This document shows, in pieces, positions 55,805 through 64,000 of a stretch of 64,000 nucleotides of DNA (position 1 is its first letter; every line of letters begins with the position of its first letter). Source of the stretch: Rotaria macrura (lineage: Eukaryota; Rotifera; Eurotatoria; Philodinida; Philodinidae). A model generated the notes under the pieces. The model had not been told where the DNA came from and searched no databases. It saw only the letters and a list, made by a program, of their open reading frames with translations. The position numbers and the translations under genes are program-made. The stretch lies in assembly GCA_900239685.1 (NCBI GenBank), contig OENT01000601.1:29799-93798 (forward strand), read 5' to 3'.

Positions 55805-57640
55805 TTATGCTCCATAAGTTATTTAATGGCCTAACGCCTATTAAGGCAACACCAATGCAGAAATAGAAGAAAATAGAATAATCAAGTAGGTGGAGACGCC
55901 AGATATTGAGTAAAGAACAGGAGGAAATAACATTACATGATCAAGTTACATAGCAGAATAGTGTGAGGAGCAGAAATAGAGCCAATGTGTGGAGTTGCTA
56001 AGATATTAGATGAGATGCAGCGGTGTGAACGGTGAGAGGTTGCTAACTGTCTCGCCAGATGTGGCTTCTCAGGTTCTAAAGAAAGGATTTAGGAAAAGAA
56101 GTGAATGTTAGAAATTCATTTAGGAGAACCTCTGGAACCGAGGTCGATCAATTATCTTGGATGCCATCTTGAGCCATTTCACAGTCGTAGGTACGAAGGG
56201 TACAAGCCGTTTCGACCTGTAGATTGAGTGAATCACAAATTCCTTATCTAGCCATTGGTTCCTTGGTGTATTAAAAGAGAGGTGTTCAAAGAGCAATGTC
56301 CCATATGTCGAGTTAAACAGTGGCTTTTTATATTTCGTCCAGTATCTCATACAGATATAGCCTAATGGTTGTTTATTGAACATTTATGAGAAAGAAAATC
56401 GTTCCAGTAGGTGATTCCAAGTGTCCTTTATAGGCACGTAAAGTAAAAATGACTTAATTCCTACTTTTGACGATCAGTGAATAACGAGAATAAAGCGAAC
56501 AACCAGGAAAACAGGAGTAATACGAAAGTAGAGAAAAGTATCCTACGTAGTTCTTTGGAGACGGTACCAAACATTAGACACGATTTAACCATAGCTACTC
56601 TTTGTCTTATCTTGTTCATGGAGACTGAGATCATTTTACTCCATCCAAGTTGACTGGAAATGTGGTAACCCAGATATTTAAAACTCTTTACCCACGCTAT
56701 TTTGTGTTCCCCCATAGAGATATTAAATCTAGGGTTGCCAATAGCACGCACTGACCAGATCAGTTCTGTTTTACTATAGTTAATCGGTTGAACAGCTAGT
56801 ATAGCGTAGTATTCGAGATAGTCAAATAATTTCTTAAGCTTGACCTCGATATCTAAACATTGTTGAGTATATTTGATACCCATCATACTGGCAAGTACAT
56901 AAGCGAGGTCGTCAGCAAAAAAGTTAGGAAGGGTACCAGCAAGGAAGGTTCACATATCACAATGATGGGTAATAAAAGCGGAGGGGGTTAAGCAAGAGCC
57001 TTGAGGGCCACCTCTAAAGATAGTGAAAAATCTAGAACGCTTGCCATTTATTTCAATGTAGCCAACTCGTTCATTTAACCAGCTTTCTATCCACTTAATA
57101 TAAGCTTGTGGTATTTCTAGACGCGCAAATTTTCCTAAGCAGCCGGCCCATCAAAGCTGGTCGAAGACTTGCTTAAAGTCGACGAAAACAGTGGCTACAG
57201 GGGTACTAGAACACATCAAGGAGGAAATCTGGTCGATCAAATTGAGTACCCGGGACTGTAGTCTAAAGTTCGGTCCGAAGCCAGATTGAGATTCGTGAAG
57301 CAAACCTCGTTTTTCGAGTACGTTTTGAAATCTTTTCAAGAAAAAGTGCTCTAAGATTTTTAAGAAGTTATCGACCAGTGATATTGGGCGAGTATCAACG
57401 ACTGAGCATATTGACTCTTTTTTCGCTAGTAATTTCATTTTAACGTGTTTCCAATAAGATGCTGTGGGAAACGTAATAAGGCACTCATTAAAATTTTGTA
57501 GGAGAGGTTCCAGTAGAATCGTGGGAATAAATTGGAGCAAGTACGAATATATTCCATGTGCATCAGTAGAATATTTCTTCTTAATCTTATATGTCACATT
57601 GATAAGCTTAGGCATGTATATAGGTGGAATGGGTTCATCA
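55805..57640 (-). mobile_element. 5'-truncated LINE (reverse transcriptase part), minus strand
   Basis: The reverse transcriptase blocks are recognisable on the minus strand: RPISLVDNFLKILE, SQSGFG, VATVFVDFKQVFDQL (A), a GGPQGS block (B, near 57010) and the catalytic FADDLA (C, near 56905-56920), then the thumb-side FKYLGY motif (about 56680). The copy is related to the plus-strand LINE at 46740 (compare the A block and the SQSGF motif) but better preserved at FADDLA. Frameshifts and stops separate the blocks. The 5' part is absent: similarity ends near 57640, where a telomere-like tract begins. The 3' end is around 55805-55860. Confidence 0.8.
56461..57615 (-). pseudogene. LINE reverse transcriptase in two open pieces
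   Basis: The first piece (57151-57615) covers the fingers and A block; the second (56461-56886) begins just after the FADDLA block and covers the palm end and thumb. The stretch between them (56887-57150) contains the B and C blocks but is broken by stops. No RNase H or further domain was recognised downstream. Confidence 0.75.
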
Positions 57641-57715
57641 TAGGGGGTGGGTGGGTTTGGATCGGACGAAAGAAAAGAACAAAGCTAACATCACCACCCA
57701 CACCCACAACCTCTG
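57637..57715. repeat. Telomere-like inverted tract at the LINE breakpoint
   Basis: GGGGGTGGGTGGGTTTGG is followed after about 35 bases by CACCACCCACACCCACAACC, the complementary type. It lies directly at the truncated 5' end of the minus-strand LINE. Confidence 0.6.
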
Positions 57716-57842
57716 TTCAAGCGAATAAATTATCCATTGCTGATTTATTTGAGTCAATTACTATTGTTTTTTTCGCCCCAATGACCATTATTGCTATTTG
57801 TCTTTCATTGAGTCTACCCGTCAGTCAGTTATGCGTCGGTAG

Positions 57843-58721
57843 TAGTGGCGGCGCCAAGAGGGGCTAGGGGGGCTCAGCCCCCCCCAAACGTTTTTGGAAA
57901 TTTCCTAATGAGTTTAATTCAACAATGGGACAACTTGAGACTTTACAAACATCAACTGATTATCTTAACAGATTATACTTTTTACTTATTGATTGTATGT
58001 TGGTAGAGTTAAATGATAGGTTTTCATCGAAAACATTATCGTTGATGAAAAGTATCTCTACCATTTATCCAAATAGTACCAATTTTCTTAATATTGACGC
58101 TGTCGATGAATTTTGCTTTCATATTGGTGGAGATTTGAGTACACTCAAAAATGAATTTCTTGTTATTAAACCCATGCTTGAATCGAAAAAAGTTAATAAT
58201 ATTATTGAATTGTATAATGAATTAATTTCAATGTCAGGTGCATTTCCACAAACGTTAAAAATGATAACCAATGCAATAACTATGCCAATTTCACAAGTAG
58301 CTTGTGAGAGATCATTTTCAAAGATGAAAATAATTAAGAATTATCTTCGAAATTTAATGACAAATGAACGTTTAAGTGATTTAACAGTAATGGCTATTGA
58401 GCGGGATTTCGAGATAAATTATGAACGTGTAATTGATAAATTTTCGAGCAACCATAAAAATTGTAGAATTTGATTGCTTTAAGTTATATATACTTATTAA
58501 GATATTATCAATAAATGTAAAGTAGCTGATATTTTTAAACATGAGTTCGCATGTTTTGATTCCTGATTCAGATTAAAAAGCACTCTCAGAGAGTACAATA
58601 GATTCGAAAGACTTGCACTATATTAAATGAAAATTTCATAGGTTGGGGCTGAGCCCCCAACCCCCCCNCCCCCCCCCCCCCCCCCCCCCCCCCGAGTTCA
58701 AAATTCCGGGCGCCGCCGCTA
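57843..58721 (+). mobile_element. hAT deletion derivative with GC-rich inverted ends
   Basis: The ends TAGTGGCGGCGCC (57843-57855) and GGCGCCGCCGCTA (58709-58721) are reverse complements with one mismatch. Next to them are GGGGGGCTCAGCCCCCCCC on the left and GGGGCTGAGCCCCC plus a long C run (containing an ambiguous base) on the right. Inside lies the C-terminal hAT dimerisation region only. No clear 8-bp duplication could be read. Confidence 0.75.
57925..58473 (+). CDS. C-terminal hAT transposase fragment (dimerisation domain)
   Basis: A 182-residue open frame ending in the hAT C-terminal dimerisation motif: ISQVACERSFSKMKIIKNYL, then MTNERLSDLTVMAIE. It resembles the ZMYM1-like branch of hAT proteins. 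The N-terminal zinc finger and the catalytic part are missing, so it cannot be an active transposase. The frame itself has no stops, suggesting recent deletion or retained use. Confidence 0.8.
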   Translation: MGQLETLQTSTDYLNRLYFLLIDCMLVELNDRFSSKTLSLMKSISTIYPNSTNFLNIDAVDEFCFHIGGDLSTLKNEFLVIKPMLESKKVNNIIELYNELISMSGAFPQTLKMITNAITMPISQVACERSFSKMKIIKNYLRNLMTNERLSDLTVMAIERDFEINYERVIDKFSSNHKNCRI

Positions 58722-59729
58722 GGTATGGGGAGGAGCTATATGAAATTTAGTTATTCCCTTCTTATCAAACAATGTGAAGAGCTCATGCAACCGTAAAATA
58801 TCAAACATGGATATATTATGTGATGAAAGCGATGAACAATCTACAGTTCATAAATATTTAATGTATGCACTAAAAGTGAGAGAAAAATGATTCAGTAGAA
58901 TATGAGTTTCTCGATTGATTAAGGAAACAGCAGCAGTTGTGAGTGTAGATCTTTTACTCTCATCCACTTCACAACCTGCTAAAACTTCACGTCACTCATT
59001 GAAAACTTTCAACTTTTAAAAGTATTCACTGGTTGGTATTTTCGGGATAGCTCATGCTCAGCTAAGGGCAAATTAACCACAATTTTATTAATTGCAAATC
59101 TAAATAATCATCATATTTGATTATGATTTAGATGATTCATGGATTTGTAATCACCGAGATATTTTTGTCATAGTGTAGAAAAATGGTATTGTGTAACGTT
59201 ACTTTTACAATACTGCACAAAGAATGGTTCGGCTCATATTTTTCATGTCATCACTGTTTCAAAAATTTCCTCTTTTAAAAAACTAAGACTTGCATAAGTT
59301 AATCAACGTTTTTAAGAAAAACACTCCAGTAATTAAGACACGTCATAGTTAGAAATATATATTTTCCAATCTCCGTTGCAAGAAAAGTCACAATATCATT
59401 TTGAGTACATTAACCTCAGATATCATAATCTAGATCGTTTTCGATTCGAATCAGAACACGAGTGATGGTTTCCTTAAATCCAATATGAAGGTATAGATTG
59501 AAATATCAAAAATTTGAATGAAATTATTTCTTGTCTTCTTTCGTGTACTGCACTAATATTGAACATTTCGAAATACTTTATAATTGAGTAGTTCGTTTAT
59601 CGATTGGCACAGTCAAGAGATCTTGCTTATAAACTTTTATTGCGATCCATGTGAAAACAGTATTTTGTAAGTCTAAGTCTGAATTTATCTCCTACAAATA
59701 TATAAAAGCTTTTTAGAAAAGAATTGAGA
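58722..59729. other. AT-rich spacer
   Basis: No gene recognised. TTTATT at 59636-59641 is a candidate polyadenylation signal for the minus-strand GTPase gene. Confidence 0.4.
59636..59641 (-). promoter_or_regulatory. Candidate polyadenylation signal of the GTPase gene
   Basis: AATAAA on the minus strand, about 90 bases after the stop codon. Confidence 0.4.
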
Positions 59730-61054
59730 CTATATAAATAACTGTGTATAGTTGTTTTGTTTATTGTCGAGGACTGTTAAATAATCAACCATATCGAGCC
59801 AATCAGAAAATTGTTGTGGAAATTTAGCACTAACAAAAAACATACGACCAATACCTTTGAAGCCCATCGTTGTTTTCTCTCCATTGATTTTCTGACGAAG
59901 TTCTTTTTGCTCGTCATTATCGGGATGATCCATCTTATTGATTACAATATCGTAATCTAATCCTATCGCATCCAACAATTTCATCATACTTGAATTTTCT
60001 TTCAGTGTATGTGTAACAAGTGTAAGACGTCTTGTTAATCCTTTGAAGAATGAAATATATTGCATACTCATATAAGATACTTCATCATTTTTTCCAGGTA
60101 TATCCCATAGTACGAAATCTTTAGTTTTATAAGATGCCATTTTCAAAGTAGTTTCACCGACACCTGTTTCGGCTACCTTCTCACCGAACAGCTTATTGAG
60201 CATTGTTGATTTGCCAGAAGATGTGATGCCAAAAAGAGCAACATTGTTACCTTCCATTCCGAATGGCTTCGCTTGTTTTGCTAATTTGATAATCGCTTCT
60301 TTTGCTTCTTTGTCATGATTGTTAATATCTTCAAAAGTATTTAACTTTTTCTTTTTCAATTCTTGTAATAATTTTGTCATTTCTTTTATTTGTGCTTCAT
60401 GTTGTTTCTGATATTCCTCTATTTGCTTGTGTAATCTAGTATTTTGTTCCGCTAGTTCTCGGTTTCTGGTTCGTTGCTCTTCTTCACTTCTTTTCATTTG
60501 TTCGCCTAAACTCTTATTTTGAGCAACTAAAGCTTCGTTTCTTTCATTTTGTTCCTTTTCCCGTTTCTCCATTTTTTCTGTCCATTTATCATGTTGTGCA
60601 ATTAGATCATCAATCTTCTTTTGTTGTTCTTTCTCCTTCTCGGCAAGTTTTTCTCGCAATCGACTATTTTCATAAGCCAACGATGGATCTTGATCTAAAG
60701 AAGTAAATGAATATAATGAACAATTGAATAACCGGAACAATCTTATAGATAAACATTAACGTAGAATTTATTGGTTACTCAGACTATCGATTTCAGTTTT
60801 TCCTCCGAAAGTAACATATGTTTATTGTATTAGTCTTAAGACGGAAACACAATGAAACAACAACAACACAATAAAGTATGCCTCTGACCGTTTGCAATTC
60901 TTCTTCAAGAATTAACTGATAGATAATCAATTATCTTACATTGGTGTAGTTGTGCTTGTTGCTGTGGCTGTGGAGAACGAGGAATATTGTTCATTAATCC
61001 TTCAATCACGCCATTGATTATGGGCACGCCTGGCAAGAATGAACCCCAGGACAT
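59730..61054 (-). CDS. Coiled-coil GTPase (IRG/AIG-like P-loop protein), two exons
   Basis: Exon 1 is 61054-60940 (38 codons plus one base) and exon 2 is 60694-59730. The 245-bp intron has GTAAGA and TTTAG borders and joins in frame, giving 359 residues. The start MSWGSFLPGVPIINGV and the Q/P-rich end of exon 1 lead into a long heptad-rich coiled coil (about residues 47-155, dense in E, K, Q). The G domain follows: P-loop GITSSGKST (194-202), a switch II DIPG (236-239, in place of DxxG), base-specificity NKMD (291-294) and SAK (327-329). The set of motifs is complete, so GTP binding is expected. The fold resembles animal immunity-related GTPases, which often oligomerise, but the subfamily is uncertain. 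No membrane segment. A minisatellite lies directly upstream. Confidence 0.85.
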
Positions 61055-61330
61055 ATCGTTGCTAAATAATCTAGGGAAAAGGAAATTTTACAAAAAAAAT
61101 GTATGCCCTATCAAAATATTGTGTCCAATAAATAGATGATATTATATTGTTGACTAACGAATACATTATGAATATTTCCAATTCTTCACTTCTTGGGAAT
61201 TTTTCTGTCCTATAAGAACTACATTTCATTTGTTTCTTCTTGAGTCAGTCGAGGGTTGGACAACATTCCCGAAAATCGAGAAACTTTCCATTTACGGGCA
61301 TAAACGGTTCACCCACGAATAGGCAAGCAG
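61055..61330. other. Upstream flank of the GTPase gene
   Basis: The promoter for the minus-strand GTPase must lie here or within the adjoining repeats; no specific site was recognised. Confidence 0.35.
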
Positions 61331-63010
61331 AAATGCTTCACTGTCCGAACACTCCATTAAATGCAGAACTTCATAGAAAATATCGATGAATTTCCACGAG
61401 AAATGCTGCAAATATTTCTCCAATTGAATACCGAAACAGATAACATCCGAGGGGATCTTGATATTCTCTTGGTTTTGATCTTAAAGGAATGTTTCCAAGA
61501 GAAACGGAACTTTCTCAGTAGAAGCGCTTTACTTTCCACGAGAAATCAATGAAACATATGCTCGACTTACAGGATAAATGAGTAACTTCTCCATATGCAT
61601 TACTTACTTTTTTTCCTCCAAGCGAGATTTTCAGAGCAGGAACGGATCTTACGCAGCGAGAGCAGTTTATTTTCAAGCAGAAATCAAAAAACAAAAACCA
61701 CGAGTCATACGTCGAATGTATACCCGAGAACAAGAAATGGAAACGTTTTCTAGATGCGATGCTTACCTCTTCTTGACTTTGAAGGAGCTTTTTGAAGTAG
61801 AAACGGTTTAGTATCAAGCACATATCGATAAACGATAACCTCGAGTTAAACGAAATCATGTATAGAAGATATAAAGAACGGGATAAGATATCTTGAGGCT
61901 CAACTGAATTAATTTTCACTCTGAGGAAGATGTTTCTAGCAGATACGGATTACTCTCAGGGGAAACTGATTCTTCTCCAGGAGAAATGGATAAGCCATAA
62001 TCGTGCATTAAAGTAGAAACGGAGAAGAAAAAACGAGAAATTGATAAGTTATTCTGATGAATCATTTATTACTCGCAGTGTAAGGAAGATTTTTCCGACT
62101 GAAACATATTTTTCTCAGGGAAACGGTTTCCTTTCAAGAGAACTAGATAAACGATATTCTCGTAGCACAGTAGAAACGGATAACAAATAACAAGAAATGT
62201 ATAATTTATTTATGTGAATGTTTGATTTCTTTTCCTGTAAGGAAGATTTTTCAGGCAGAAACAGATTTTTCTGAGGGGGAACGGTTCCTTTTCCAAGTGA
62301 AATGATTAAGCGATATTCTCGCAGTATACCAGTAACGGGTAACAGAAAATCAGAAATGGATAAATTATGAAGATGGATCATTGATTATTTCCACTCTNCA
62401 CTCTGAAGAAGATTTTTCCGGCTGAAACTGACTTTTCAAAGGGAAACGGTTTCTTTTCAGGAGAAATGGATAAGTGATATTCTAGTGGTACAGTTGAAAC
62501 GGATAACAAATAAGGAGAAATCGATAACTTATTCAGATGAATTATTGATTTTTTATCACTCTAAGGTAGATATTCCAAGTGGAAACGGATTTTTTTACTG
62601 GAAACGGTTTCTTTCCCAGGAGAAATGCATAAATGATATTCTCGTTTTTTTGTAGAAACGGGTAACAACAAAAGAGAAAAGGATAAGTTATTCACAAGAA
62701 TCATTGATCTTTATCATTTTAAGGAAGATTTTTCCGGCTAAAACTGATGTTTTTGAGGGAATCGGTTTCTTTTTCATGAGAAATGGTTAAACCATATTCT
62801 CTTAGTACAGTTGAAATGGATAACAAATAGTAGAAATGGATAAGTCATTCAAATGAATCAGTGATTTCTTTCACTCTAAGGAAGGTTTTCTGGCAGAAAC
62901 GGATTTTTCTCAATGGAAACGGTTTTTTCCAGGAGAAATGTATAAACAATATTCGCACAATTTAGCGGATGCGGATAAGAAATAATGAGAAATCTGTAAA
63001 TTCTCTGGTC
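61330..63010. repeat. About 160-bp minisatellite, roughly ten diverged copies
   Basis: The landmark GATATTCTCG (or variants) recurs at about 61996, 62153, 62312, 62475, 62635, 62793 and 62948, giving periods of 155-163 bp. More diverged units extend left to about 61330. Each unit combines AAGGAAGATTTTTC, GAAAC(G)GAT, GGAAACGGTTTC and GAGAAATGGATAA words. An ambiguous base lies at 62398 within a local duplication. Frames across it are short and not conserved, so it is non-coding. Confidence 0.85.
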
Positions 63011-64000
63011 GATTTATGTATTTTGTTTTCGGCTTGGGCGAATTTTTTGTAGGAGGAGTTAATCGGATTTCTGCTGTACGTAAAATTCTTCGGTGTTCAT
63101 GCTTGGTGTGTGGAATGTAAGAGTTTATCTTAAGCTGTGATGGTTTTCGTATATGAGGAGATAGGAAAATGCGAGAGAGAAATGGTAGTTAATATGCAGA
63201 GTTATGGCGGAATTGACTTGTCTTTCGAGGGAGAAAATATGCATTGGTCGGTTGTTATGTTTGTAGTTTCATGTTTTAGTGGTACTGTACAGCTCTGTGT
63301 GACAAAAATATTCCTGCAGGCACCAACGGTTTTACGCATTTATGTTAGTTACGCGTGCGTTTAGCGTTTAGGATATCACCTTGTTCAGGCTGAAGACACG
63401 CCGATCGTAAGACTGTTTTTCGTTCTTTCTCATCGAAAATCTGCTGCTAGACTGCATGTTTGTTAACATTGCGAAATCATTCCGCATGTTATATAGGATA
63501 CAATTTAAATGAATACCAGCTGTTTTTGACTGTCTAACGCAAGAGAGACTAACTTTTCGATTTTCTTATACAATTATACAGAACGCAAGAATTGTTCGGT
63601 ATTCAAACGGTTAAAGACGCTTTCCTTCGGTGTGAATTTCGAGTCGTGTTTATGTTACATTTCTTACATTTTAAGCTGTTCTATCCACAGTTTCTGAAGT
63701 AATATCATTCAGTTCAAATTCGGTTTTGTTTGAGAGAATAGAAATTGTGATATAGACAGTAATATGGCAGATGGGAAAAAGGTTGAAGTGCAGCGAACGA
63801 ACTCATATATATTTACATGAATGGTAGAAAAAAATTTTCGAACACGTCTTTTTTTATTTCTAGTCAAAGTTGTTGAATCGGTGTTGATATATGTGCAGAA
63901 CGAAAACTTGTATTTGTACGTGTATATCTTTGATCGTTTTGTAGAAACAGAATGAAAAGAAAATTTCTTTTTGCCTGAATGACATTTCTCTGCTTGAGAT
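63011..64000. other. Non-coding right edge of the window
   Basis: No gene, RNA or element recognised. The 75-codon frame at 63137 has no domain. Confidence 0.35.

Overview
The window looks like a segment of an AT-rich metazoan genome, most probably a bdelloid rotifer (Rotaria/Adineta type). The reasons are: short spliceosomal introns (58, about 66 and 245 bp) with GT-AG borders; the gene content (NAD:arginine ADP-ribosyltransferase with R-S-E residues, NHL-repeat beta-propeller, EGF/LDLR-A/seven-helix receptor, F-box, HEPN-TPR-Sel1-MYND, RING-LRR), which fits families known to be expanded in bdelloids; and scattered tracts resembling the bdelloid telomere repeat TGTGGG. The species call is inference; no marker gene fixes it.

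Layout. 0.8-1.9 kb: a broken medium-chain reductase gene. 2.5-3.1 kb: GC-rich 61-bp tandem repeats at the end of a non-coding transposon. 5.1-7.4 kb: a gag-only LTR retrotransposon with both LTRs, PBS and target duplication. 7.6-16.7 kb: almost pure mobile DNA, with several non-autonomous DNA transposons, one nested in another, and a 2.3-kb foldback carrying an insertion. 17.4-20.6 kb: a large HEPN-TPR-Sel1-TPR frame separated from a MYND zinc finger by a single in-frame TGA. 24.5-28.6 kb (minus): a decayed EGF/LDLR-A/7TM receptor. 29.5-30.2 kb: a decayed F-box gene cut off by a telomere-like tract. 31.1-32.4 kb and 36.6-36.9 kb: non-autonomous elements with target duplications. 37.8-38.7 kb: an apparently intact ADP-ribosyltransferase. 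42.6-44.2 kb: a palindromic-repeat element just upstream of a six-blade NHL propeller. 46.7-52.8 kb: a degenerate LINE with a foldback element inserted, abutted by a MULE-type element carrying a FLYWCH finger. 53.8-55.3 kb: an intact two-exon RING/TRAF-finger/coiled-coil/LRR gene. 55.8-57.6 kb (minus): a second LINE. 57.8-58.7 kb: a hAT deletion derivative. 59.7-61.1 kb (minus): an intact two-exon coiled-coil GTPase, followed by about 1.6 kb of 160-bp tandem repeats.

The better-preserved genes (HEPN-TPR-MYND, RING-LRR, coiled-coil GTPase, ART, NHL) encode domain types used elsewhere in ubiquitin signalling, RNA cleavage, ADP-ribosylation and innate immunity. They are separated by kilobases of mobile DNA and are not an operon, so any joint function is speculative. 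The most distinctive structural signal is that many non-autonomous elements have interiors built from one short self-complementary word, with a different word in each element. A second is a set of short G-rich/C-rich telomere-like tracts, two of which sit exactly where another feature is truncated.
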